Shown here one piece after another: positions 27,515-35,779 of a stretch of DNA of 64,000 nucleotides. This DNA is from Pseudomonas rhizophila (GTDB taxonomy: Bacteria; Pseudomonadota; Gammaproteobacteria; Pseudomonadales; Pseudomonadaceae), in NCBI RefSeq assembly GCF_003033885.1, contig NZ_CP024081.1, positions 204,232 through 268,231 of the forward strand. Reading direction: 5' to 3'. Position 1 is the stretch's first letter; every line of letters begins with the position of its first letter. The translations under genes were made by a program, and so were the position numbers. The notes under the pieces are model-generated. The model was not told where the DNA came from and made no database searches. It saw nothing but the letters and a program-made list of their open reading frames with translations.

Positions 27515-28333
27515 TTATTGGCCCAGTTGTTCGGCCATTTCGGCCGAGCGGTGCGCGGCGGCGCCGAGTGCTTTTTCCACCAGGGCTTCGAAGCCCCCGG
27601 CCTGGAACGATTTTATGGCGGCTTCGGTGGTGCCTGCTGGCGAAGTCACCCGGCGCCGCAGTTCGGCCGCATCGACATCGCTGGACACTGCCATGTGGGC
27701 GGCGCCCAGGGCGGTCTGCAACGTCAGTTTGGCGGCGGTTTCGCGCGGCAGGCCGAGTTTTTCACCGGCGGCGGTCATGGCTTCGATCAGCAGGAAAAAG
27801 TATGCCGGGCCCGAGCCGGACACGGCCGTCACCGCATCCAGTTGCTGCTCGGTTTCCAGCCACAGTGCCAGGCCTACGGCCGAGAGCAGCTCTTCGGCCT
27901 GCTGGCGCTGTTCGGCGGTCACTTGTGCGGTCGCGAACAGCCCACTGACGCCCTGGCGCAGCAGCGCCGGGGTGTTGGGCATGCAGCGCACGATCGGCTG
28001 GGACCCGAGCCAGTTGTTCATGCTGGCGCAGGTAATGCCGGCGGCGATCGACACCACCATCTGATGGGGTTTGAGGCTTGGACGAATGGCCTCGCAAACA
28101 GTTTTCATCGCCTGTGGCTTGACCGCCAGCACGACGACGTCCGCGCCCTCGATGGCCTGGGCGTTGTCGGCGAACGTTTCGATGCCGTGCTCTGTGCTCA
28201 CCCGGGCGCGAGTCTCGGCCCCCGGATCGCTGGCGCGGATCTGCGAAGCGTCCAGACCCTTGGCCCGCAGGCCGCCGATCAGGCTGGCGGCCATGTTGCC
28301 GGCGCCGATGAAGGCAATACGTGTGTTGCTCAT
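27515..28333 (-). CDS. proC: Pyrroline-5-carboxylate reductase
   Basis: Last step of proline synthesis, NAD(P)H-dependent. It has 272 residues. The N-terminal Rossmann motif is FIGAGNMAASLIGGL, and the C-terminal signature is SGSGPAYFFLLIEAM followed by VTSPAGTTEAAI. The start at 28333 (MSNTRIAFIG) is chosen over 28366 because it carries the usual N-terminus and an AAGGAC-like site. It sits between yggS (upstream) and yggT (10 bp downstream). Confidence 0.97.
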   Translation of the reverse strand: MSNTRIAFIGAGNMAASLIGGLRAKGLDASQIRASDPGAETRARVSTEHGIETFADNAQAIEGADVVVLAVKPQAMKTVCEAIRPSLKPHQMVVSIAAGITCASMNNWLGSQPIVRCMPNTPALLRQGVSGLFATAQVTAEQRQQAEELLSAVGLALWLETEQQLDAVTAVSGSGPAYFFLLIEAMTAAGEKLGLPRETAAKLTLQTALGAAHMAVSSDVDAAELRRRVTSPAGTTEAAIKSFQAGGFEALVEKALGAAAHRSAEMAEQLGQ

Positions 28334-28375
28334 GACAGGTCCTTGATTAGAGAGTTGAGTCAGCATGGCGTACGG

Positions 28376-29062
28376 CTAGCTACGGCTATAGTCGCGCGCA
28401 CCAAACAGCGCGGTACCGATCCGCACCCAGGTGGCGCCCTGGGCAATGGCCGACTCGAGGTCATGGCTCATGCCCATGGAAAGGGTGTCCAGCGGTAGCT
28501 TCAGATCGGCTTGCAAGCGTTGAACCGCTGCGAAGGCGGCATCCTGGGCGGCACGCTCCTCGGTCGGTTCGGGAATCGCCATCAACCCACGCAGCTTCAG
28601 GCGTGGCAACGCGCTGATGGCGCTGGCCAGAGCGGGCAGGTCCGCCGCGGTGCAGCCGGATTTGCTGTCTTCACCGCTGACGTTGACCTGGATGCAGATA
28701 TTCAGCGGCGGTAGGTCGGCCGGGCGCTGCTCGGACAGGCGTTGTGCAATTTTCAAACGATCCACGGAATGCACCCAGTCGAAATGTTCGGCGATAGCGC
28801 GCGTCTTGTTCGATTGAATGGGGCCGATGAAGTGCCAGATCAAGGGCAGGTCGGTCAGTTCGGCCTGTTTGCCCAGCGCCTCCTGCAGATAGTTCTCGCC
28901 AAAGTCCCGCAGGCCGGCGGCATAGGCTTCACGCAGGGCCTGGGCGGGCTTGGTCTTGCTCACCGCCAGCAGCTGCACGCTGTGTTCGTCGCGGTGGGCG
29001 GCTTGTTCGGCTGCGCGGATACGCGATCTAACCTGAGCAATGTTGTCTGCTATCGTGGACAT
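28376..29062 (-). CDS. yggS: PLP homeostasis protein YggS/PLPBP
   Basis: A 228-residue single-domain fold-type III PLP-binding protein (COG0325) that buffers vitamin B6 and affects amino-acid metabolism. The PLP lysine is in LLAVSKTKP (about residue 36), with FGENYLQEAL, WHFIGPIQSNK, the GLMAIP segment and the phosphate-binding SMGMSHDLESAI motif following. It is divergent from pilT over 54 bp and heads the yggS-proC-yggT unit. Confidence 0.96.
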   Translation of the reverse strand: MSTIADNIAQVRSRIRAAEQAAHRDEHSVQLLAVSKTKPAQALREAYAAGLRDFGENYLQEALGKQAELTDLPLIWHFIGPIQSNKTRAIAEHFDWVHSVDRLKIAQRLSEQRPADLPPLNICIQVNVSGEDSKSGCTAADLPALASAISALPRLKLRGLMAIPEPTEERAAQDAAFAAVQRLQADLKLPLDTLSMGMSHDLESAIAQGATWVRIGTALFGARDYSRS

Positions 29063-29116
29063 TAAAGAAGCGCCAGCGGTGAGGTTCGCGGCATTCTACT
29101 GGAATTGAGGAGCGCT

Positions 29117-30151
29117 ATGGATATCACTGAGCTACTGGCGTTCAGCGCCAAACAGGGCGCATCGGACCTGCACTTGTCCGCCGGGCTGCCGCCGATGATC
29201 CGTGTCGATGGCGATGTGAGGCGGATCAACCTGCCGGCCCTGGACCACAAGCAGGTCCATGAGCTGATCTACGACATCATGAACGACCGGCAGCGGGTAG
29301 ATTACGAGAAGTTTCTGGAAACCGACTTTTCCTTCGACGTGCCGGGCGTCGCACGGTTCCGGGTCAATGCGTTCAACCAGAATCGCGGTGCAGGTGCGGT
29401 GTTCCGGACCATCCCGTCGAAAGTCCTGACCATGGAAGACCTGGGGATGGGCGATGTGTTTCGCAAGGTGACCGAGGCGCCTCGCGGGCTGGTGTTGGTG
29501 ACCGGGCCGACCGGCTCCGGCAAGTCCACCACCCTGGCGGCGATGATCGACTACCTCAACACCCACAAACACCATCACATCCTCACCATCGAAGATCCCA
29601 TCGAGTTTGTCCACGAGCCGCGCAAATGCCTGATCAACCAGCGCGAAGTGCACCGCGACACCCAAAGTTTCTCCACGGCCCTGCGCTCAGCCCTGCGCGA
29701 AGACCCGGACGTGATTCTGGTGGGGGAGATGCGTGACCTGGAGACCATCCGCCTGGCCCTGACCGCCGCCGAAACCGGTCACCTAGTGTTTGGCACCTTG
29801 CACACCACCTCGGCGGCCAAGACCATCGACCGGGTGGTGGACGTGTTCCCGGGGGATGAGAAATCCATGGTCCGCTCGATGTTGTCCGAATCCTTGCAGG
29901 CGGTGATTTCACAGACGCTGGTCAAGAAGATTGGCGGCGGCCGGGTCGCGGCTCATGAAATCATGCTGGGAACGTCGGCGATCCGTAACCTGATCCGCGA
30001 GGACAAGGTGGCACAGATGTACTCGGCGATCCAGACCGGTGGGTCGCTGGGGATGCAGACATTGGATATGTGTTTGAAGGATTTGCTGAACAAGGGGCTG
30101 ATCAGCCGCGAGCATGCGCGGGAGCGGGCGCGTACGCCGGATAACTTCTGA
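29117..30151 (+). CDS. pilT: Type IV pilus retraction ATPase PilT
   Basis: Hexameric motor that powers pilus retraction and twitching. It has 344 residues. Walker A GPTGSGKSTT begins at Gly130; the Asp box (TIEDPIEFVH), Walker B (LREDPDVILVGEMRD) and His box (TGHLVFGTLHTTSA) follow. The C-terminal AIRNLIRE motif, required for retraction in PilT proteins, is intact. The ATG at 29117 has a GAGGAG site. In P. aeruginosa pilU follows directly; here a REPIN and a convergent peptidase gene follow instead. Confidence 0.97.
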   Translation: MDITELLAFSAKQGASDLHLSAGLPPMIRVDGDVRRINLPALDHKQVHELIYDIMNDRQRVDYEKFLETDFSFDVPGVARFRVNAFNQNRGAGAVFRTIPSKVLTMEDLGMGDVFRKVTEAPRGLVLVTGPTGSGKSTTLAAMIDYLNTHKHHHILTIEDPIEFVHEPRKCLINQREVHRDTQSFSTALRSALREDPDVILVGEMRDLETIRLALTAAETGHLVFGTLHTTSAAKTIDRVVDVFPGDEKSMVRSMLSESLQAVISQTLVKKIGGGRVAAHEIMLGTSAIRNLIREDKVAQMYSAIQTGGSLGMQTLDMCLKDLLNKGLISREHARERARTPDNF

Positions 30152-30170
30152 GGATCGGCCACAAAACCTC

Positions 30171-30262
30171 CTGTGGGAGCGAGCTTGCTCGCGATAGCGT
30201 TGGATCAGCCAACATTGAAGTTGACGGATGTACCGCTATCGCGAGCAGGCTCGCTCCCACAG
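30171..30262. repeat. Inverted REP pair (REPIN) between pilT and the NlpC/P60 gene
   Basis: A left arm with TGTGGGAGCGAGCTTGCTCG and a right arm with CGAGCAGGCTCGCTCCCACA (one arm of each variant), separated by about 40 nt, in a convergent gap. Confidence 0.93.
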
Positions 30263-30295
30263 TTTGCTTGAACTGGCAAATGTGCCACTTTCAAA

Positions 30296-30907
30296 TCAGC
30301 GCTGAACCAGCTGCATCCCTTTCGGCTCTTTGGGCAGCACCCGCTTGGCAAGGACGTAGTGGCTGTTCCAGTACGGCTTGTTCAAGGTGTCGATGGTCAC
30401 CGACTTGCCACGGCGCGGGGCGTGGATGAAGCGGTCATTGCCCAGGTAGATGGCCACGTGGTTGACCCGGCGGCTCTTGAGCTTGAAGAAGATCAGATCG
30501 CCGGGCTTGAGGTCCTTGCGATCGACCTTCTGGCCGTGACCGCTGGCCATCGCATTGGAAGTGCGCGGCAGGTCGAAGGTGGCATCGTTGAAGGCGTACT
30601 TCACCAGGCCGCTGCAATCGAAACCTTTGCTTGGGCTACTGCCGCCCCAACGGTAAGGTGTTCCCAGTACGTTCACGGCACGGCTCAAGACGTTGCTGCT
30701 TGTCTTGGCGGTCATGACCGGAACCAGCTTGCTATTGGCGGTGCTCAAACGCTGGGCGTTTCGCTTGTTCTTGCTCGAAGGAGCAGAAACATGAGATTTG
30801 GGGGTGTAGCCGTTGACGTTGGGAAGACGTTGCTCACGATTGGTGGCGTGGGCGGCCAGGGGCAATAATAGGCAAATGGTTAGCCATGTCTTGATAAATG
30901 GACGCAT
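30296..30907 (-). CDS. NlpC/P60 cell-wall endopeptidase
   Basis: A 203-residue exported cysteine peptidase. A signal peptide (cleavage after AHA, about residue 21) and a basic Ser/Lys-rich linker precede the NlpC/P60 domain (about 75-195). The catalytic Cys98 is in GFDCSGLVKYAF, the His in VNHVAIYLG, and a second His in FIHAPRRG. Such enzymes cut peptide cross-links in peptidoglycan. The start at 30907 gives the signal peptide; the frame to 31099 is unsupported. It is divergent from the TM2 gene. Confidence 0.93.
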   Translation of the reverse strand: MRPFIKTWLTICLLLPLAAHATNREQRLPNVNGYTPKSHVSAPSSKNKRNAQRLSTANSKLVPVMTAKTSSNVLSRAVNVLGTPYRWGGSSPSKGFDCSGLVKYAFNDATFDLPRTSNAMASGHGQKVDRKDLKPGDLIFFKLKSRRVNHVAIYLGNDRFIHAPRRGKSVTIDTLNKPYWNSHYVLAKRVLPKEPKGMQLVQR

Positions 30908-31155
30908 TAGGCAGGGCTCTTGAAGGTAAGCGCGCAACTTTATAACAGCTTTTTTTACTGTTCCGAGGCCGTTTGTCGAATCGCAACCCAGGTGAAACCT
31001 GCATAATTGCGACATATTGACCTGATTGTCTGACAGAACCCAGACAGCACGGGGGTTTACCGGGTTCCTGACGCTGGAGACCGCTTGTCGGCAATCCATA
31101 AAAAAGTCACAAATAATCCGAACAAATTTATCTATCGAGGCAAAAGAGGCGATTC

Positions 31156-31584
31156 ATGAACAGCTATCAGCAGGACGCTTTACGCGATACCCACAGCAAA
31201 GTGATCGGCTATCTCTTGTGGATTTTCGGCTTTACCGGCGCCCACCGCTTCTACTACGGCAAGCCGGTCACCGGCACGATCTGGTTTTTCACCTTCGGCC
31301 TGTTGGGCATCGGCTGGCTGATCGACCTGTTCCTGATTCCGGCCATGGATCGGGAGGCCGATCTGCGCTTCACCCCGGGTCCCCTCGAGTACAGCGTGGC
31401 GTGGATTCTGCTGACGTTTCTCGGTGTGCTGGGTGTGCACCGCATGTACCAGGGCAAATGGCTCACCGGCATCCTTTACCTGCTGACTGGCGGGGTGTTT
31501 TTCCTGGGGGTGCTGTATGACTTCTGGACGCTGAACGATCAGGTCTCGATTCGCAATGCGCAGAAGCGCGGGGCTTTTCACTAA
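31156..31584 (+). CDS. TM2-domain membrane protein
   Basis: A 142-residue protein with two TM2-like units. Each has a hydrophobic hairpin with the GxHRxYxG pattern: FTGAHRFYYGKPVTG near residues 25-39 and LGVHRMYQGKWLTG near 94-107. About four membrane spans are predicted. The ribosome site AAGAGGC precedes the ATG. TM2 proteins have no settled bacterial role. It stands alone between the NlpC/P60 gene (divergent) and pyrC' (convergent). Confidence 0.9.
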   Translation: MNSYQQDALRDTHSKVIGYLLWIFGFTGAHRFYYGKPVTGTIWFFTFGLLGIGWLIDLFLIPAMDREADLRFTPGPLEYSVAWILLTFLGVLGVHRMYQGKWLTGILYLLTGGVFFLGVLYDFWTLNDQVSIRNAQKRGAFH

Positions 31585-31598
31585 GACCGAGTCGCCTG

Positions 31599-31694
31599 CA
31601 TCGCGAGCAGGCTCGCTCCCACACTGGATCAAGGTGTTCACAGGTTATGTGTTCACCGAAGATCCCTGTGGGAGCGAGCCTGCTCGCGATAAGA
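31599..31694. repeat. Inverted REP pair (REPIN) between TM2 gene and pyrC'
   Basis: Outward-facing arms: left 31599-31624 (TCGCGAGCAGGCTCGCTCCC) and right 31664-31694 (GTGGGAGCGAGCCTGCTCGC), in a convergent gap. Confidence 0.92.
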
Positions 31695-31705
31695 GCGACG
31701 CGATG

Positions 31706-32977
31706 TCAGGCCTGGTGAGTAATCCGCCCATCCATCAGCGTATAACGCACCACCCCCGGCAAACTGTGGCCAAGGAACGGGCAGTTGTCACCCTTGGAGC
31801 GCCAGGCTTCACCCGCCACAGTGGACGCCGCCGGGTCGAACAGCACCAAGTCCGCCGCCGCGCCCACTGCCAGTTTACCCACCGGTAATTGCAGCGCGTC
31901 GGCCGGGCCGTTGCTCAGGCGTGCGAGCAGGGTCGGCAGGTCCAGCAATCCGTCTTCCACCAGTGTCATGGCCAGTGGCAGCAACAGTTCGACACTGCTG
32001 ATGCCCGGTTCCGTGGCGCCGAATGGTGCCAGCTTGGCATCGCGCTCGTGGGGCTGGTGATGGCTGGAGATGGCCGAGATCACCCCGGACTTCACAGCCT
32101 CGCGCAAGCCATCGCGGTCGGCGCGGGTGCGCAGCGGCGGCTGGACGTGATAGACGCTGTTGAAGTCGATCAGCGCTTCGTCGGTCAGGATCAGTTGGTA
32201 CAGCGCTACATCGGCGGTGACGGGCAGGCCGCGAGCCTGGGCCTGGGCGATCAGTGCGGCGCCGCGGGCGCTGGTCAACTGGCTGAAGTGTGCGCGCACG
32301 CCGCTTTGTTCCACCAGCAGCAGGTCCCGGGCCAGGGCCACGGTTTCGGCGGTTTCCGGAATGCCTGGCAGGCCGAGGAAACTGGCGGTCGGGCCTTCGT
32401 GGGCCAGCCCACCTTCAGCCAGATCGTGATCCTGGGAGTTGAAGATCACCGTCAGGCCGAAGGTCGCAGCGTATTCCAGGGCGCGGCACAGGGTGCGGGT
32501 ATTGCGAAAACTGTTCAGACCATTGCCGAACGCCACGCAACCGGCGTCGCGTAGCGCAATGAGTTCTGCCAGTTGCTCGCCATCGAGGCCTTTGCTCAAG
32601 GCGCCGATAGGGAAGACCTTGGTGTTGCCGGCTTCGCGGGCGCGATCGAGGATCAGCTCGGCCACGGCCGAGGTGTCCAGTACCGGCTTGGTCTGTGGCG
32701 GGCAGCACAAACTGGTCACGCCACCGGCGGCGGCAGCCTGGGTTTCGCTGACGATACTGCCTTTGCGGCTGTAACCGGGTTCGCGCAGGGCGACGTTCAG
32801 GTCCACCAGGCCAGGGGCGGCCACCAGGCCTTGGGCGTTGAGGGTATCAACGGCGGTAAAACCGGCTGGAGCGGCGCCAAGGGCGACAATTTTGCAGGCA
32901 TCGATATGGATGTCAGTCACTTGATCCAGGCCGCTGGCCGGATCGATCACGCGTGCGCCGAGAATGCTGAGCTTCAC
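31706..32977 (-). CDS. pyrC': Dihydroorotase-like protein PyrC' (catalytically degenerate)
   Basis: A 423-residue dihydroorotase homologue that in Pseudomonas is a structural partner of aspartate transcarbamoylase rather than an active enzyme. The metal-binding HxH that active relatives show after PGLVD is replaced by Asn61-Val-Ala63 ([12 protein letters not shown]), so zinc chemistry is not expected. The start is GTG at 32977 ([10 protein letters not shown]), overlapping the pyrB stop by 4 bases. The in-frame extension to 33574 through pyrB is rejected. pyrB-pyrC' form the ATCase complex. Confidence 0.94.
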   Translation of the reverse strand: MKLSILGARVIDPASGLDQVTDIHIDACKIVALGAAPAGFTAVDTLNAQGLVAAPGLVDLNVALREPGYSRKGSIVSETQAAAAGGVTSLCCPPQTKPVLDTSAVAELILDRAREAGNTKVFPIGALSKGLDGEQLAELIALRDAGCVAFGNGLNSFRNTRTLCRALEYAATFGLTVIFNSQDHDLAEGGLAHEGPTASFLGLPGIPETAETVALARDLLLVEQSGVRAHFSQLTSARGAALIAQAQARGLPVTADVALYQLILTDEALIDFNSVYHVQPPLRTRADRDGLREAVKSGVISAISSHHQPHERDAKLAPFGATEPGISSVELLLPLAMTLVEDGLLDLPTLLARLSNGPADALQLPVGKLAVGAAADLVLFDPAASTVAGEAWRSKGDNCPFLGHSLPGVVRYTLMDGRITHQA

Positions 32978-33978
32978 TGGGCGTTCTCCTGGTCGAATTG
33001 GCGCTGGGCCGTTTGCCCGCTCATGGCCATGGACAGCACGGCCATACGGATGGCGATGCCGTAGGTCACCTGGTTGAGGATCACCGAATGTGGTCCGTCG
33101 GCCACTGCCGACTCGATCTCCACCCCGCGGTTGATCGGCCCCGGGTGCATGACGATGGCGTCCGGCTTGGCCCCGGCCAGGCGCGCGGTGGTCAGGCCGA
33201 ACAGGCGGTAGAACTCGCCTTCGCTCGGCAGCAGGCCGCCGGTCATGCGTTCGCGCTGCAGGCGCAGCATGATCACCACGTCCACGTCCTTGAGGCCTTC
33301 GGTCATGTCGGTGTAGACCTTCACGCCATACTGCTCGACGCCAATGGGCAGCAGGGTTTTCGGCGCGATCACGCGGATGTCCGGGCAGCCGAGGGTCTTG
33401 AGGGCGAGCATGTTCGAACGGGCCACCCGCGAGTGCAGGATGTCGCCGACGATAGCCACCGACAGGTTCTCGAAGCTGCCCTTGTGCCGACGGATGGTCA
33501 GCATGTCCAGCATGCCCTGGGTTGGGTGGGCGTGACGGCCGTCGCCGCCGTTGATGATCGCCACTTGCGGGCATACATGCTCGGCAATGAAATGCGCCGC
33601 GCCGGAATCACCGTGACGCACGACGAACATGTCGGCCGCCATGGCCTCGAGGTTGCGCAAGGTGTCGAGCAGGGTTTCGCCCTTGCTCGCCGAGGAGGTG
33701 GACACGTTCAGGGTGATCACGTCCGCCGACAGTCGCTGGGCCGCCAGTTCGAAGGTGGTGCGGGTGCGGGTGGAGTTTTCGAAGAACACGTTGCACACGG
33801 TCTTGCCGCGCAGCAACGGGACTTTCTTGACCGCCCGGGCCCCGACTTCGAGGAACGAATCGGCGGTGTCGAGGATTTCCGTCAGCAGCTCGCGGCGCAG
33901 GCCGTCGAGGGACAGGAAGTGCCGCAGCTGGCCCTGATCGTTGAGCTGTAGCGCTCGCTTGGTTTCGAGAGGCGTCAT
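32974..33978 (-). CDS. pyrB: Aspartate carbamoyltransferase catalytic chain
   Basis: Condenses carbamoyl phosphate and aspartate, the first committed step of pyrimidine synthesis. It has 334 residues, with a longer N-terminus than the E. coli chain, as in other pseudomonads. The carbamoyl-phosphate motif [11 protein letters not shown], the HPTQGMLD segment and the MHPGPINRG motif are present. It overlaps pyrC' by 4 bases and follows pyrR after 24 bp. Confidence 0.97.
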   Translation of the reverse strand: MTPLETKRALQLNDQGQLRHFLSLDGLRRELLTEILDTADSFLEVGARAVKKVPLLRGKTVCNVFFENSTRTRTTFELAAQRLSADVITLNVSTSSASKGETLLDTLRNLEAMAADMFVVRHGDSGAAHFIAEHVCPQVAIINGGDGRHAHPTQGMLDMLTIRRHKGSFENLSVAIVGDILHSRVARSNMLALKTLGCPDIRVIAPKTLLPIGVEQYGVKVYTDMTEGLKDVDVVIMLRLQRERMTGGLLPSEGEFYRLFGLTTARLAGAKPDAIVMHPGPINRGVEIESAVADGPHSVILNQVTYGIAIRMAVLSMAMSGQTAQRQFDQENAQ

Positions 33979-34002
33979 CGCAATGGACTCTTACAAGGGC
34001 AG

Positions 34003-34509
34003 TTAAAGGGCAAGGTCTTGCAGTTCGAGTTGCAGCGGCGCGGGGCCGGACAGCTTGACTCGCTCGTGGGCGGCCAGCGTCAGCGTCGCGCCGACCACGT
34101 TCGGGCGGATCGGCAGCTCGGCGGCGTCCAGGTCCAGCAGGCACACCAGGGTCACGCTGGCGGGGCGGCCATAATCGAACAGTTCGTTCATGGCGGCGCG
34201 GATGGTCCGGCCGCTCATCAGCACATCGTCGATCAGTACCAGATGCTGGCCTTCAATCTCGAACGGCAGGGCCGAAGGGCGCACTTGCGGGTGCAGGCCG
34301 TTCTGGCTGAAGTCGTCGCGGTAGAACGACACATCGAGGGTGCCCAGCGGCGCATCGCTGCCCAGTTCTTCGAGCAAGGCCTGGGCGACCCAGACGCCAC
34401 CGGTGCGAATGCCGATGTAGCGCGGTTCGCTGATGCCGCGTTGTTCCAGATGCGCCGTGAGACGAATCGCCATCTGGCTGATCAGTTCGGCGGGATTGGG
34501 CAGGCTCAT
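34003..34509 (-). CDS. pyrR: PyrR: pyrimidine regulator / uracil phosphoribosyltransferase
   Basis: A 168-residue type I phosphoribosyltransferase-fold protein. The PRPP-binding motif [17 protein letters not shown] is intact, and an early IGIRTGGVW segment forms the second loop. In Bacillus PyrR controls pyr attenuators and has weak UPRTase activity; in Pseudomonas it lies ahead of pyrB-pyrC' and is thought to regulate them. The leader upstream (34510-34594) holds two hairpins. Confidence 0.95.
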   Translation of the reverse strand: MSLPNPAELISQMAIRLTAHLEQRGISEPRYIGIRTGGVWVAQALLEELGSDAPLGTLDVSFYRDDFSQNGLHPQVRPSALPFEIEGQHLVLIDDVLMSGRTIRAAMNELFDYGRPASVTLVCLLDLDAAELPIRPNVVGATLTLAAHERVKLSGPAPLQLELQDLAL

Positions 34510-34527
34510 GCTGGCTCCTTCAGGTTC

Positions 34528-34551
34528 CCGGGCCGGTGGTCAGAGGCCCGG
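34528..34551 (-). promoter_or_regulatory. Hairpin just ahead of the pyrR ribosome site
   Basis: 7-bp GC-only arms (CCGGGCC and GGCCCGG) around a 10-nt loop end about 8 bases before the GAAGGAG ribosome site of pyrR. With the larger hairpin upstream it could form part of a switching leader that controls pyrR-pyrB-pyrC'. Confidence 0.45.
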
Positions 34552-34560
34552 TTTATCGCT

Positions 34561-34594
34561 AAAAGAAAGCGCCCTGGCGGCGCTTTCAAAAAAA
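34561..34594 (-). terminator. Terminator-like hairpin between ruvX and pyrR
   Basis: A 9-bp perfect stem (GAAAGCGCC and GGCGCTTTC, 34565-34573 with 34579-34587), a 5-nt loop and a TTTT tract in the minus-strand direction, with a run of seven Ts on the other side. It begins at once after the ruvX stop. It may end the ruvX transcript or act as an attenuator for the pyr genes. Confidence 0.65.
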
Positions 34595-35032
34595 TCAGGT
34601 TTCGAACAGGGCGGCGTTGGCGTCGAGCCAGCCTTGCAGCAGCAGGGCGGCCGCGATGGCGTCTACCGGGTTGTCGCGGTAACTGCCTTTCTGCCCGCCA
34701 CGTACCAGGCGTTCGCCCTTGGCCTCGAACGTGGTCAGACGCTCGTCGTGGGTATAGAAAGGCAGGTTGTAGCGGCCGTTGAGCCTGCGGGCGAATTTCT
34801 CCGCGCGAACGCACATGTCGCTGGGCGTGCCGTCCATGTTCAGCGGCAGGCCGACCACCACGGCGTCGGGTTTCCACTCCTTGATCAGGGCTTCGACCTG
34901 GTTCCAGTCGGGAACGCCGTTCTGCGCCTTCAGGGTGCACAGCTCGCGGGCCTGGCCGGTAATCACCTGGCCGACCGCCACGCCGATCTGTTTGGTGCCG
35001 TAATCGAAGCCCAGCAGCAAGCGCAGGGCCAT
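34595..35032 (-). CDS. ruvX: Putative pre-16S rRNA nuclease RuvX (YqgF)
   Basis: A 145-residue RNase H-like Holliday-junction-resolvase homologue now linked to 16S rRNA 5' maturation. The family motifs LLGFDYGTKQIGVAVG, GLPLNMDGTPS (the central acidic strand) and YTHDERLTTFEA are present, with the final Asp in NPVDAIAAALLLQGWLD. Its ATG overlaps the algH stop (TGATG), so the two are translationally coupled. Confidence 0.96.
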   Translation of the reverse strand: MALRLLLGFDYGTKQIGVAVGQVITGQARELCTLKAQNGVPDWNQVEALIKEWKPDAVVVGLPLNMDGTPSDMCVRAEKFARRLNGRYNLPFYTHDERLTTFEAKGERLVRGGQKGSYRDNPVDAIAAALLLQGWLDANAALFET

Positions 35033-35601
35033 CAGGCGTGTCCTGCCTGGCTGGTGAGCAGACTGAGGTTGACCCCCAACCGGCTGGCCGCCGCTTCCAG
35101 GCGCAGTTCGCTGCTGGTGTTGAACAGGATGTCGGCGTCGAACGGGCAGGTCAGCCAGGCGTTATCGGCCAGCTCGGCTTCCAGTTGCCCGGCTTCCCAA
35201 CCGGCATAGCCTAGGGCGATCAGGCTTTTTTCCGGGCCTACGCCGTCGGCAATGGCGAACAGCACATCCTGGGAGGTGGACAGCGATACGCCATCCAGGT
35301 CCACGGTGGCCTGGTAGGACGGCCCCGTCGGGTGGAGCACGAAGCCTCGGTCGGTCTGCACCGGGCCGCCGATGAAAATCGGGACGTGCTGGCACAAGAG
35401 TGGCGGTTCTACATCCGGGCGCAACTGCTCAAGAATGTCCGCCAGGTTCAGTTCCTGCGGCCGATTGATCACCAGCCCCATGGCCCCATTGGCCGTGTGC
35501 TCGACGATGTAGGTCAAGGTGTGGGCAAAGTTCGGATCGGCCATGTGTGGCATGGCAATCAGGAAGTGATGCTTGAGGTAGGTGGGGCTGACGTTTTTCA
35601 T
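35032..35601 (-). CDS. algH: YqgE/AlgH family protein
   Basis: A 189-residue protein. The family pattern is clear: HFLIAMPHMADPNFAHTLTYI near the N-terminus, GAMGLVINRP, IGGPVQTDRGFVLH, and ALGYAGWEAGQLEAELADNAWL near the C-terminus. AlgH was first linked to alginate control in P. aeruginosa, but its biochemical role is unclear. The start at 35601 (MKNVSPTYL) fits the family length; the frame to 35655 does not. First gene of the algH-ruvX-pyr run. Confidence 0.95.
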   Translation of the reverse strand: MKNVSPTYLKHHFLIAMPHMADPNFAHTLTYIVEHTANGAMGLVINRPQELNLADILEQLRPDVEPPLLCQHVPIFIGGPVQTDRGFVLHPTGPSYQATVDLDGVSLSTSQDVLFAIADGVGPEKSLIALGYAGWEAGQLEAELADNAWLTCPFDADILFNTSSELRLEAAASRLGVNLSLLTSQAGHA

Positions 35602-35678
35602 AGGCGCTAGTGTGGCGGCGCAGGGGCGAACTGACAAGCTGGGGATGTGCAGCAAATGCCGGAGACTGTCACGAAACC

Positions 35679-35772
35679 CTTGTGGGAGCGAGCCTGCTCG
35701 CGATGCGGTGTGTCAGGCGACATCATGCTGGATGTTCGATTGCTATCGCGAGCAGGCTCGCTCCCACAAGGG
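35679..35772. repeat. Inverted REP pair (REPIN) between tonB and algH
   Basis: Full arms with GTGGGAGCGAGCCTGCTCGC at 35681-35700 and the reverse complement ending near 35769, separated by about 45 nt. It follows the tonB stop, with tonB and algH on the same strand. Confidence 0.93.
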
Positions 35773-35779
35773 GATGGGG

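Noticed and set aside
31706..33574. A 622-residue PyrC' starting inside pyrB
   Set aside because: The extension is pyrB in another frame; the GTG at 32977 overlapping the pyrB stop is the normal Pseudomonas start.
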